Assembly: GCA_947478985.1 (NCBI GenBank)
Contig: CANJYC010000063.1
Span: forward strand, 1-8,550
Direction of reading: 5' to 3'
DNA length: 8,550 nt
Source: Acidobacteriota bacterium
Lineage (GTDB): Bacteria; Acidobacteriota; Vicinamibacteria; Vicinamibacterales; UBA2999
The notes under the pieces are model-generated. The model saw only the letters and a list, made by a program, of their open reading frames with translations, ran no database searches and was not told where the DNA came from. Position numbers and translations under genes: made by a program. Positions 1 through 7,147 of the stretch are shown here, piece after piece; within the stretch, counting starts at the first letter, position 1, and each line of letters starts with the position of its first letter.

Positions 1-1272
1 CCTCGCGGCGATGTCGTGCTCAGCACGCGGGGTCTGACCAGCCTGGCCATCGACGCCGGTGCGATGCGTGTCCGCGTCGGCGCCGGCCTGCCGCTTTCGG
101 AACTCCAGCGCGCGCTCGCGTCGGCTGGGCTCTACTACCCGCCGATTCCGACCTACGACGGCGCGTTCGTGGGTGGAACGCTGTCGACCAACGCCGCCGG
201 CGCGGCGACCTTCAAGTACGGCAGCGCGCGCCGCTGGGTCGAGGCCCTCACGGTGGTGCTGGCCGACGGCACGGTCCTCCCGATCGAACGCGGCCGGACC
301 AAAGCTGCCGAGATGGTGTCGGTGCCCACGTATGTCATGCCCGACGTGCCGAAGCTCTCGGCGGGCTACTACGCGCGCCCCAACATGGATCTGGTCGACC
401 TGTTCGTCGGATCGGAAGGGACGCTCGGCGTGATTGTGGAGGCGACCCTCCGCGTCATGGCCCTGCCGCGCAAGTGCGCGGCGCTTGTGACCTGCGCCTC
501 CGATGCACAGGCCGTGGCGCTCACCGCAGCCCTCCGCGAGCAGGCGGCTCTGGCGTGGCGCGGCGACGGGCCGCTCGACGTGGCCGCGGTGGAGTTCATG
601 GACACACGCGCGCTCGCGCTCGTGCCGGATGAGGCCTTCGCCAGGGCGCGCGTCGCACGACCCGCCGAGGGCGCGGTCCTCGTGCTCGTGCAGATCGAAG
701 TGCCCGGTGATGATGATGCGGCGCTCGCCGCGCTCGCGGACGTGCTCGACGCGTGCGGCATCACGGAGGATCCGGTGCTGGCGATGGCGGGCGATGACCG
801 TGCGGTGGCGCGGATGTTCGAGCTGCGCGAGGCCGTGCCCGCAAGCGTCAACCGCCACATCGCCGGCGTGCAGGCACGCGTGGACCCCGGCGTGCACAAG
901 ACGGCCGGCGACATGATCGTCCCCTTCGACACACTCGAGGCATCGATCGCGCTCTATCGCCGCGCGTTCGAATCGCGCGGATTGCGCTATGCGATCTGGG
1001 GACACGTCTCCGACGGCAACCTCCATCCGAACGTCGTGCCGGACACGCTGCGCGACGTGGAGGCAGGTTCCGAGGCGATCCTCGAGATGGCGCACGAGGT
1101 CCTCGCCATGGGCGGCGCGCCGCTGGCGGAACACGGCGTCGGGCGCAGCGCGCTCAAGCAGCGCCTGCTCAGAGAGATGTACGGGGACCGCGGCATCGAC
1201 GAGATGCGCGCCGTGAAGCGCACGCTCGATCCAGGCTGGAAGCTGTCCTCGGGCGTCCTGTTCCCGCCCTAG
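1..1272 (+). CDS. FAD-linked 2-hydroxyacid dehydrogenase, GlcD/D-lactate dehydrogenase type (5' partial)
   Basis: The frame is open from base 1, so the true start lies upstream; 423 residues are visible and perhaps 50-80 N-terminal residues are missing. The first part is the PCMH-type FAD-binding domain: residues about 56-74 carry the flavin-contacting GGTLSTNAAGA and FKYG motifs, and GSEGTLG follows near residue 137. The rest is the FAD-oxidase C-terminal domain, with HVSDGNLH at about 334-341 (family form HxGDGNLH), AEHGVGR near 375 and a C-terminal VKRTLDPGWKLSSG. Family members oxidise D-2-hydroxyacids such as D-lactate, glycolate or D-2-hydroxyglutarate and pass electrons to a quinone or partner protein; the substrate cannot be told from sequence. 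No iron-sulfur domain follows, so it is a stand-alone flavoprotein rather than a GlcD-GlcF fusion. It ends with TAG, 12 bp from the convergent M61 gene, and no terminator is visible between them. Confidence 0.9.
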   Translation, partial: PRGDVVLSTRGLTSLAIDAGAMRVRVGAGLPLSELQRALASAGLYYPPIPTYDGAFVGGTLSTNAAGAATFKYGSARRWVEALTVVLADGTVLPIERGRTKAAEMVSVPTYVMPDVPKLSAGYYARPNMDLVDLFVGSEGTLGVIVEATLRVMALPRKCAALVTCASDAQAVALTAALREQAALAWRGDGPLDVAAVEFMDTRALALVPDEAFARARVARPAEGAVLVLVQIEVPGDDDAALAALADVLDACGITEDPVLAMAGDDRAVARMFELREAVPASVNRHIAGVQARVDPGVHKTAGDMIVPFDTLEASIALYRRAFESRGLRYAIWGHVSDGNLHPNVVPDTLRDVEAGSEAILEMAHEVLAMGGAPLAEHGVGRSALKQRLLREMYGDRGIDEMRAVKRTLDPGWKLSSGVLFPP

Positions 1273-1284
1273 TCATCCGCACGC

Positions 1285-3180
1285 TCAGCGCGCCGCAGTC
1301 CCGAGCCACTGCGCGCGGAAGCGCCGCTGCGCGTCGGTTAAGGTCTGGCCGATCTCCTCCGCCGGCACGATCTCCTGCCGCGGATCGGCGGCGACCATCA
1401 CCGTCGCCGGCACCCGCTGACCACGGCGTTCGAAGACGACGGGCACCGCCTCACCGGGTCGCCGCGCACGGATCGCGCGCTGCAGCTCACCCGCGTCGGT
1501 CGCCGCCAGCCCCCCGAACGACACCACCACGTCGTCGCGCTCCATCCCGGCGGCATACGCCGGTGAACCCACCGGCACCGCACCCACGATCCGCACCTTG
1601 CCCGCGGCGTTCTGCAGGCGCAGCTCGCCCAGGTAGCCCTGGCCGGGACTGCCCGGGCGCAGGATCAGCCCCGCGCGCGCCAGCAGCGGCGCGAAGTTCA
1701 GCACCTCGTGTCCCTGGATGTAGCGGGCGAAGAAGTCGGTGGCGAAGGCCGCGTCGCCGGCCACCTCGCCCAGCACGGTGCGCGCGTCGGCGATCGTGTA
1801 GGGATTGTCGACGTAGCCGGGCAGCCGCCCGCCTGGCTTGCCGAAGCGGCGCCAGAGCGCCCGCATGAACTCGTCCAGCGTGATCGTCCCGTTGCTGCGC
1901 TCACGAAGCGTCAGGTCGAGGCCAAGGCCAATCGCCTCACCCCACGTGTAATAGGAGATGAAAGTGTTGTCGAAGCTGGTGCGGTCGATGGCGGTCGCCG
2001 CGTCGACGAACGGCGCCATCCGGCTCATCTCCTCAGCGGTCCGCAGCGCGCGCCCCGGCGCGAGCGTCACCGTGTTGATCGTGGCGGCGGCATTGTCGAG
2101 GTAGTCGCGCAGCGCCGAGAGTCCGGCGCGGCTCAGGATGAGCGGCTCGTAGTAGTTCGTGAAGCCTTCGGCCAGCCAGAGCTCGCCGGACATATTGGCG
2201 TCCTCGAAGTTGAACGGCTCGAGCGAGCGCGGCCGGATCCGCTCCACGTTCCACGAGTGGAAGAACTCGTGCGCGGCCGAGGCCACCAGGTCGACGCGTC
2301 CTCCACGGATCGATGATGCACTACTGAGGAACGTACTGTTCCGGTGCTCCATCGCATCACCGTTCGCCCACGGCACGTAGTCGCCGATGAACGTGTAACC
2401 GCCGCCCTCGTACGCCGGAAACTCGCCATACACGCGGCGTTCCTCGGCGACTACTTTTTGAAGATCGGCGGTGAGGGCATCGAGGTCAGCTTCGCTCCCG
2501 TCGTGATGGACCGCGACCCTGAAGAGCGGCCCCGGCTCGTCTGCCACGTGGAAGGTGCGCTGCGCGAAGGCGCTGAACTCGGATGGGCTGTCCATCAGGT
2601 ATTGAAGGTTCGGTGCCGTGAACGTGAGCGGGTCCGCTCCCGGCATCAACTGCGTGGCCACGCGCCACCCCGAGCCTGCGGGCGGATCGAAGCGGACGGT
2701 CACCGGACGCGTGTCGAGGCCGCGCGCCCACATGAGAGCGGCCGGCATGTTGATGTGCGCGTGCGTGCCGTCGATCGCGAGGTACGTGCCGTCGACGCGA
2801 TCGCCGAAGACGCGATAGCTCACGCGCACCGTGCCGGCGTGACCGCCGACATTCCATTGAGAGGGATTCGGCTGTGACACCGCCAGCGCCTTCCCGGCAG
2901 CGTCGGTCACGCGCACGTCGTACACGTTCTTGGCGAACTCGTGCACCGCATAGCGCCCCGGCGAGGATCGGCTCATGCGCAGCTCGAGCGTGCCTGACGG
3001 CAGGCCCGTGAAGGTCGCCTCAACCTGCATCTCGCGATGCTCTGGCGCAGGGAACGACAAGCGATATGCGACCGGCTGCTGCGCCCCCGCCTCGCCCGGG
3101 AGCAGCACGGTGAGCAGTGCGGCAAGCGCCGCGACGAACAGCGCACGCGCGAGGTGGCGGCCGCGGACGACGAGTCGCAT
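1285..3180 (-). CDS. Exported M61-family metallopeptidase (glycyl aminopeptidase-like) with PDZ domain
   Basis: This is a zinc peptidase of family M61. Numbering from the alternative upstream ATG at 3192 (635 aa), the zinc motif is HEFFH at 308-312 followed by SWNVERIRP, the third ligand Glu342 is in LAEGFTNYY, and the substrate-side AMEHRN stretch lies near 280-285. The M61 N-terminal beta domain occupies roughly 40-215. A PDZ domain at about 525-600 (VGSPAYAAGMERDDVV) is typical of the family. An N-terminal signal peptide has Arg residues, a hydrophobic core rich in Ala and Leu, and an AGA|QQ cleavage site near residue 37, so the enzyme is probably periplasmic. Known M61 enzymes release N-terminal Gly or Ala from peptides. 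I prefer the ATG at 3180 (631 aa): the ATG at 3192 falls inside the predicted -10 box, while 3180 is 7 nt downstream of it with no Shine-Dalgarno, as in leaderless genes. It diverges from the Nudix gene. Confidence 0.93.
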   Translation of the reverse strand: MRLVVRGRHLARALFVAALAALLTVLLPGEAGAQQPVAYRLSFPAPEHREMQVEATFTGLPSGTLELRMSRSSPGRYAVHEFAKNVYDVRVTDAAGKALAVSQPNPSQWNVGGHAGTVRVSYRVFGDRVDGTYLAIDGTHAHINMPAALMWARGLDTRPVTVRFDPPAGSGWRVATQLMPGADPLTFTAPNLQYLMDSPSEFSAFAQRTFHVADEPGPLFRVAVHHDGSEADLDALTADLQKVVAEERRVYGEFPAYEGGGYTFIGDYVPWANGDAMEHRNSTFLSSASSIRGGRVDLVASAAHEFFHSWNVERIRPRSLEPFNFEDANMSGELWLAEGFTNYYEPLILSRAGLSALRDYLDNAAATINTVTLAPGRALRTAEEMSRMAPFVDAATAIDRTSFDNTFISYYTWGEAIGLGLDLTLRERSNGTITLDEFMRALWRRFGKPGGRLPGYVDNPYTIADARTVLGEVAGDAAFATDFFARYIQGHEVLNFAPLLARAGLILRPGSPGQGYLGELRLQNAAGKVRIVGAVPVGSPAYAAGMERDDVVVSFGGLAATDAGELQRAIRARRPGEAVPVVFERRGQRVPATVMVAADPRQEIVPAEEIGQTLTDAQRRFRAQWLGTAAR

Positions 3181-3183
3181 GGG

Positions 3184-3193
3184 TGCTAGCATA
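3184..3193. promoter_or_regulatory. Overlapping divergent promoter with palindromic -10 region, both genes apparently leaderless
   Basis: The perfect palindrome TGCTAGCA (3184-3191) is shared by two -10-like boxes facing opposite ways. On the plus strand TAGCAT (3187-3192) is followed after 6 nt by the GTG at 3199 of the Nudix gene. On the minus strand TATGCT (3193-3188) is followed after 7 nt by the ATG at 3180 of the M61 gene. This is the spacing expected when transcription starts at or next to the start codon. Neither start has a Shine-Dalgarno, and no convincing -35 box is seen on either side. The assignment is inferred from spacing and symmetry, not from transcript data. Confidence 0.5.
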
Positions 3194-3198
3194 CGCCG

Positions 3199-3840
3199 GT
3201 GTTCCCGTCTGCCGTGGCCGCCGCGAGGCCTGCCTCCACTGTCGTGCTGCTTCGGCCTTCAGCCTCGCGCTTCGACGTGTTCCTCCTGCGCCGCCACGAC
3301 GAGATCGCGTTCATGGGCGGCGCACACGTGTTCCCTGGCGGCCGCGTGGACGAGGCGGATCGTCACGACGACCCGGCCATGCGTCATCGGCTGGCGGCCG
3401 TGCGTGAGCTGCACGAGGAGGCCGGCGTGACGCTGGGTGTCGGCGACCTCACACCGTTCGCGCACTGGGTAACGCCGGTGGCGGAGATGAAGCGCTTCGA
3501 CACCTGGTTCTACGTTGCGCTCGCACCGGACGATCAGGAAGCCTTGCACGACGGGAGCGAGCACACCGAGAGTCTCTGGGTGGATCCGGCGGAGGCGGTC
3601 GAGATGGCGCGGCGTGGCGAGATCGCGTTGCCGCCGCCGACGTGGATGACACTGCAGCGGATGGCCACGTTCGCGCGGCCAGCCGACGTGCTGGCCTGGG
3701 CGCGCACCGTGAACGTCGTCCGCATTCAGCCGTCGCTGCAGGAACGTCACGGCGCAAGAGTCGTGACGGTTCCCGGAGATCCGCCGGTGGCGTTCGTGCT
3801 GGAGAATGGCCGCTGGCGGGAGGCGCCAGAAGAGCTGTGA
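3199..3840 (+). CDS. Nudix hydrolase with expanded Nudix box (NUDT19/CoA diphosphatase-like)
   Basis: A 213-aa Nudix-fold pyrophosphohydrolase. The Nudix box is recognisable but stretched: FPGGRVDEAD at about 45-54 is followed, after an extra stretch, by RELHEEAGV at 69-77 with the metal-binding Glu70, Glu73 and Glu74. The canonical G-x5-E-x7-RE spacing puts 14 positions between Gly48 and the Arg; here there are 21, so about 7 residues are inserted. An enlarged box is known in NUDT19-type acyl-CoA/CoA diphosphatases, which also share the VFPGGxVDxAD start; substrate remains an inference. The C-terminal part (140-213) contains an Arg/Pro-containing tail without a recognised domain. An in-frame TAG at 3187-3189 limits the start to the GTG at 3199 or a later GTG (3214). 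The first fits the leaderless promoter upstream. A lipoprotein gene follows 55 bp downstream on the same strand with its own promoter signals. No signal peptide is present, so it is cytoplasmic. Confidence 0.85.
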   Translation: MFPSAVAAARPASTVVLLRPSASRFDVFLLRRHDEIAFMGGAHVFPGGRVDEADRHDDPAMRHRLAAVRELHEEAGVTLGVGDLTPFAHWVTPVAEMKRFDTWFYVALAPDDQEALHDGSEHTESLWVDPAEAVEMARRGEIALPPPTWMTLQRMATFARPADVLAWARTVNVVRIQPSLQERHGARVVTVPGDPPVAFVLENGRWREAPEEL

Positions 3841-3852
3841 CACGGTCTCGGC

Positions 3853-3858
3853 TACACT
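3853..3858 (+). promoter_or_regulatory. Candidate -10 box upstream of the lipoprotein gene
   Basis: TACACT, preceded by GGC, lies 37 nt before the ATG at 3896 and just after the Nudix stop codon. It fits a sigma70-type -10 (TAnnnT) and would give a leader of roughly 30 nt. No -35 hexamer with normal spacing is seen; TGTGAC at 3836-3841 is too close. The call rests on the -10 match and its place between two genes. Confidence 0.35.
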
Positions 3859-3882
3859 GAGGTTCTCCCCCGTGAGTAACCT

Positions 3883-3888
3883 GAGGAG
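3883..3888 (+). promoter_or_regulatory. Shine-Dalgarno site that decides the lipoprotein start
   Basis: GAGGAG stands 7 nt before the ATG at 3896 but only 1 nt before the in-frame ATG at 3890. The spacing selects 3896, which also puts the signal peptide start at MKHFL with the basic residue in the expected place. The same frame is open further upstream (to an ATG/GTG-type start at 3806), but that would overlap the Nudix gene and bury the signal peptide. Confidence 0.75.
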
Positions 3889-3895
3889 CATGCAC

Positions 3896-4654
3896 ATGAA
3901 GCACTTTCTGACGCTGGCACTCGGCACTGCCCTGGCCGTTGCGGGATGTGGCACACCCACACCGAAGGCCTCTGACACCGCTCTCTCGTCAACGCCTGCA
4001 GCAGCGCCCGCTGCTGCCGCACCGGAAGCCGTTTCCAGCGCGGCCGTCAGCACGACGCCGCCAGCCGCGAGCAGCGCGAAGACAACGCCCGCCACTGCTG
4101 CCAAGGCACCGGCCGCAGCGCAGCCGGCATTCCGCGAGGTCACGATTCCGGCCGGAACAAGCCTGCCGCTGTCGCTCACAAGCGCCATTGCCTCTGACAC
4201 AAGTGCGATCGAAGACGCAGTATCCGCTGAGCTGACGCGAGCGATTGTGGTGGACGGCCGCGAGGCGATCCCCACTGGGACGCCGATCACGGGCCACGTC
4301 ACGGCGGTCGATGGTGCGGGTCGCGTGAAAGGGCGCGCGATGATCGAATTCCGCTTCACGTCGCTCCGGGCCGGCAACACCGGCTACGACGTACAGGCGG
4401 CGCCGATCTCGCAACTTGCACCCGCGACCAAGGGTGAGGACGCCACCAAGGTTGGCGTCGGCGCTGGCGCCGGCGCGCTGATTGGCGGCCTGCTCGGCGG
4501 CAAGGGCGGTGCGGCGAAGGGTGCGGCGATCGGCGGCGGCGCCGGTGCGGGTGTGGTGCTTGCGACCAAGGGACAGGAAATCCGGCTGGCGGCTGGCGCC
4601 GATGTGTCGACCGCCCTCACGGCGCCGCTGACCATCCGCGTGCGGGCGCAATAG
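3896..4654 (+). CDS. Lipoprotein with Ala/Pro-rich linker and C-terminal glycine zipper
   Basis: A 252-aa protein with a lipoprotein signal: MKHFLTLALGTALAVAGC, lipobox VAGC, lipidated Cys18. Residues about 20-78 are a low-complexity Ala/Pro/Ser/Thr linker. A folded region from about 79 to 175 begins with REVTIPAGTSLPLSL and contains AIPTGTPITGHV, a pattern reminiscent of the beta-rich 'pore-forming or surface' domain of TrbI/VirB10-like and related hypothetical proteins, where polar residues line IPAGT-type turns. Residues 187-221 are a run of Gly and Ala with GxxxG-type spacing (a glycine zipper) as in 17-kDa surface antigen/YMGG-like outer membrane lipoproteins. The C-terminal 30 residues return to a beta-like segment (EIRLAAGADVSTALTAPLTI). 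It is probably anchored in the outer membrane or periplasmic face. Function is not known. It has its own -10 box and Shine-Dalgarno and is convergent with hemH, 52 bp away. Confidence 0.85.
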   Translation: MKHFLTLALGTALAVAGCGTPTPKASDTALSSTPAAAPAAAAPEAVSSAAVSTTPPAASSAKTTPATAAKAPAAAQPAFREVTIPAGTSLPLSLTSAIASDTSAIEDAVSAELTRAIVVDGREAIPTGTPITGHVTAVDGAGRVKGRAMIEFRFTSLRAGNTGYDVQAAPISQLAPATKGEDATKVGVGAGAGALIGGLLGGKGGAAKGAAIGGGAGAGVVLATKGQEIRLAAGADVSTALTAPLTIRVRAQ

Positions 4655-4706
4655 CCACGTTCGAACGGCGTGCGCGAGTGTGGCTTGGCGTCTGTCGCGC
4701 GCGTGA

Positions 4707-5663
4707 TCAGCCCGCGACGATCGGGAGCGTCGGGCGCTTCAGCCTGCGCAGCACCATGTCGGCCATCATGTCGAGGAAGAGTGGATCGTCGTTGACCGCG
4801 GCGGCGCGCGTCATCGGCAGGCCGATCTCCCGGGCGATATCCGCCGCCTCGCGATCGAGGTCGTAGAGCACCTCGATGTGGTCGCAGACGAATCCAATGG
4901 GACACAGCACGGCGGCCTGGAGCCCCTTCGCGCGCTCGGCGCGCAGGTAGTCACCAACATCCGGATCGAGCCACGGATCCTCAGGCCGGCCGCTGCGGCT
5001 CTGAAACACGAGCGCCCAGTCGGCCAGGCCCGCCTGATCCGCCACCAGGCGCGATGAGGCCAGCAACTGCTCGCGGTATCGCGTCTGCTCGGCCATGCGC
5101 ACCGGGATGCTGTGCGCCGTGAAGACCAGCCGCGCGCCGCCGCGCACCGCGGCCGGGAGCTTGTCGATCGCCTCGCGCACGTGATTGGCGTTGGCTGCGA
5201 TGAAGAGCGGGTGGTCGAACCAGCTGTCCACGTACGACACCGACACGTCGCGGCCGGTGGCCGTGTGCAGCGCCTCACGCGCCACGCTGACGTTCTCGCG
5301 ATACTGCTGACAGCTCGAATAGGAATGATGGGCGGCGGTGATGAACCCGATCGCGCGCCGCACGCCGGCGTCGTGCATGCTGCGGAACGTGTCGCCAAGC
5401 AACGGATGCCAGTTGCGCATGCCCACATGCACCGGCAGCGGGTGACCCGCCGCGGCAAGGCGCACGCGCAGGCCCTCGGCCTGGCGCATCGTCAGCTCAG
5501 TGATGGGAGATACGCCGCCGAAGAGCTGATAGTGGTGCGCCACCTCATCGATCCGATGCGGCGCGACGCGCCGGCCGCGCAGCACATTTTCGAGAAAGGG
5601 CCGGACATCATCGGGTCCCTGCGGACCGCCGAAGGACACCACGAGGACTGCGTCAAAGGTCAT
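4707..5663 (-). CDS. hemH: Ferrochelatase (coproporphyrin-type subgroup likely)
   Basis: A 318-aa ferrochelatase, which inserts Fe(II) into a porphyrin in the last or next-to-last step of haem synthesis. Conserved parts are FGGPQGPDDVRPFLENVLRG near 11-30, HYQLFGGVSPITE near 44-56, the metal-site His112 in ITAAHHSYSS (equivalent to B. subtilis His183), FTAHSIPVRM near 181-190, FQSRSGRPEDPWL near 220-232 and the catalytic Glu264 in DHIEVLYD. The PFLENVxRGR and DHxEVLYD forms match the B. subtilis/actinobacterial enzymes (CpfC), which use coproporphyrin III, better than the protoporphyrin enzymes of Proteobacteria; this subgroup call is inference. No C-terminal [2Fe-2S] cysteine cluster or membrane helix is seen. 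The ATG at 5663 starts MTFDAVLVVSFGG at the family's usual N-terminus; the frame is open for another 315 nt upstream but that region belongs to the SDR gene. It is 11 nt after the SDR stop codon, so it is probably translated from the same mRNA. Confidence 0.93.
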   Translation of the reverse strand: MTFDAVLVVSFGGPQGPDDVRPFLENVLRGRRVAPHRIDEVAHHYQLFGGVSPITELTMRQAEGLRVRLAAAGHPLPVHVGMRNWHPLLGDTFRSMHDAGVRRAIGFITAAHHSYSSCQQYRENVSVAREALHTATGRDVSVSYVDSWFDHPLFIAANANHVREAIDKLPAAVRGGARLVFTAHSIPVRMAEQTRYREQLLASSRLVADQAGLADWALVFQSRSGRPEDPWLDPDVGDYLRAERAKGLQAAVLCPIGFVCDHIEVLYDLDREAADIAREIGLPMTRAAAVNDDPLFLDMMADMVLRRLKRPTLPIVAG

Positions 5664-5674
5664 CGACGAGGGGC

Positions 5675-7132
5675 TCACCGGGCTGAGTATCGCATGGGCG
5701 CGCTCCCCTGGTCGGCGGCCCGGTCGTCGCCGAACCTCAAGCGGATGACATCGCCCCGGTATCGAAAGACGCTGCGGAGGGTCGGCGCGATGAAGAACCG
5801 ATGTGCCATTCGGCCGAGCACGCCGAGCGGTGGCGTGTAGAACACCCGATCCTCCATCACCGTGCGTGGGCCGTCCGCCTGAAACGCATGCTCGTGCCAC
5901 CAGAGCCGGTACGGACCCGACTCCTGAAGATCGACGAAGCGTCGTCCCGGCTCCCACGCCACGATCCGCGTGCGCCATCGAACCGGAACCGGACCGACGC
6001 GCACGCGATGGTTGATGATGGCACCCGCAGCCATCGGGGGAATGGAGCCCTCGATGGAGAATTGCATGGCCGCCGGCGTGATGAGGCCAAGGTTCGCGGC
6101 CTTCGAGAAGAAGTCGAACACTGCGTCGAGCGGTGCATCGATGACCACCCTGGTCCGTAGCTCGTAGCGCGCGCCCTCGGCTCCTTCCGGCGGCTGCCGG
6201 GCGATGGCAATGGCGACGGGTGCACCCGCGACGATGTCCGCGAGCGCCTTGGCGAGGGTCGGAAACTGAAACGCGAACTGCCGCTCCTGCAGGACCCGAG
6301 GCTCGACGCGCTGGCTCGCCAGCAGCACCGTGGCCGCCTCGCCGAAGAGAGTCTTGAGCACGAAGGCCGGGAGAGGAAGCAGCGACGGGCGATGCAGCGC
6401 GCGACCGAGCGCGCGTGCGAACGACCGGCTCGTGGTCTGTTCGGGCGCTACGCCGTTGACCGGTCCACGATAGCGATCGTCTGCGATCGCGTCCGCGATG
6501 ATCTTCACCATGTCATGGAGGTGAATCCACGGCACATACTGCTGGCCCGATCCGATCGGCCCGCCAAGGCCGAGCGTGAATGGGGGCAGCATCTGTCCGA
6601 GCGCGCCCCCGGCCCGGCCGAGGACGACGCCCGTGCGAAGCCGCACGACGCGGATGCCCAGTGCCGTGGCCGACTCAGCAGCCTCTTCCCACTGGCGGCA
6701 GAGACCGGCAAGAAAGTCGCTGCCCGGACTTGATGCCTCCGACAGCGACTCGTCCGCGCGGTCACCGTAGTAACCAACGGCGCTTCCAGAAACGAAAACG
6801 GACGGCCGCGTGCTGGCCGCGTTGAGCGCATTGACGAGTTGCCTGGTCAGCCCGACGCGGCTCTCCACGATGGATCGGCGGCGCGCCTCGGTCCACCGGC
6901 CGGCGAGCAGCGGGTCCCCCGCCAGATTCACGACCGCGTCGCACCGCTCGAGCGCCGCCACCAGCGCGTCGTTGCCGGCGCCAACCGTCACCACGTCCAC
7001 GTCGGCGCCAAGCCGGCTGCGTGCACTGCGCTCGGATCGCACCCAGGCCACCACGCTGTGGCCTTCGCGCTGCAGGAGCGGAATCAACGCACGGCCGATG
7101 AAGCCGGTGGCGCCGGCGATGAACACTCTCAT
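5675..7132 (-). CDS. TIGR01777/YfcH-type SDR epimerase fused to a C-terminal SRPBCC domain
   Basis: A 485-aa two-domain protein. Residues 1-235 are an extended short-chain dehydrogenase with the NAD(P) motif GATGFIG at 7-13, SGSAVGYYG at 115-123 (YxxxK is not present in usual form; the YYG motif is typical of this family) and PWIHLHD at 201-207. Residues about 249-300 are DUF1731, which ends the YfcH/SDR39U1 proteins (E. coli YfcH is about 300 aa). From about 321 to 468 there is a ligand-binding SRPBCC (polyketide cyclase/START-like) domain, with VIDAPLDAVFDFFSKAANL at the start and PPLGVLGRMAHRF near 434-446. The lone family has no confirmed substrate; plant and cyanobacterial relatives (SulA/GC1) influence division. 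The extra domain suggests a hydrophobic substrate. The ATG at 7132 has AGAAGGGA 6 nt upstream. It lies between the hairpin element and hemH. Confidence 0.9.
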   Translation of the reverse strand: MRVFIAGATGFIGRALIPLLQREGHSVVAWVRSERSARSRLGADVDVVTVGAGNDALVAALERCDAVVNLAGDPLLAGRWTEARRRSIVESRVGLTRQLVNALNAASTRPSVFVSGSAVGYYGDRADESLSEASSPGSDFLAGLCRQWEEAAESATALGIRVVRLRTGVVLGRAGGALGQMLPPFTLGLGGPIGSGQQYVPWIHLHDMVKIIADAIADDRYRGPVNGVAPEQTTSRSFARALGRALHRPSLLPLPAFVLKTLFGEAATVLLASQRVEPRVLQERQFAFQFPTLAKALADIVAGAPVAIAIARQPPEGAEGARYELRTRVVIDAPLDAVFDFFSKAANLGLITPAAMQFSIEGSIPPMAAGAIINHRVRVGPVPVRWRTRIVAWEPGRRFVDLQESGPYRLWWHEHAFQADGPRTVMEDRVFYTPPLGVLGRMAHRFFIAPTLRSVFRYRGDVIRLRFGDDRAADQGSAPMRYSAR

Positions 7133-7138
7133 TCGCGA

Positions 7139-7146
7139 TCCCTTCT
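7139..7146 (-). promoter_or_regulatory. Shine-Dalgarno of the SDR-SRPBCC gene
   Basis: On the minus strand AGAAGGGA is followed by a 6-nt spacer and the ATG at 7132. It is the strongest ribosome-binding sequence in the leftward operon. Its 5' edge touches the TA that borders the hairpin element, so the element separates this site from the upstream gene but has not destroyed it. Confidence 0.6.
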
Positions 7147-7147
7147 A

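Noticed and set aside
1009..1032. Ser in place of Gly in HxGDGNLH of the FAD-linked dehydrogenase as a sign of inactivation
   Set aside because: The metal/substrate-side His, Asp, Asn and second His are all kept, and the rest of the domain is intact, so a tolerated variation is more likely.
1708..2316. 202-aa plus-strand open frame inside the M61 gene
   Set aside because: It is antisense to the M61 catalytic region and has an Arg/Ala/Val-rich sequence without any motif.
3860..3882. Small hairpin AGGTT/AACCT and repeated CTGAGG in the lipoprotein leader, as a possible riboregulator
   Set aside because: A 5-bp stem and a 6-bp repeat are expected by chance, and nothing matches a known riboswitch or operator.
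3259..4380. 373-aa minus-strand open frame across the Nudix and lipoprotein genes
   Set aside because: It is antisense to two well-supported genes, lacks a recognisable domain, and shows the composition expected of an antisense frame in GC-rich DNA.
4653..4685. Possible bidirectional terminator between the lipoprotein and hemH (AGCCAC paired with GTGGCT, with palindrome CGTTCGAACG inside)
   Set aside because: The stem is only 6 bp with a 21-nt loop, the two structures compete, and no T-run follows on either strand.
5664..5978. Upstream extension of the ferrochelatase reading frame to a 423-aa protein
   Set aside because: The extra 105 residues are Arg/Gly-rich and lie entirely within the 3' end of the SDR-SRPBCC gene in another frame. 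The family N-terminus begins at the ATG at 5663.
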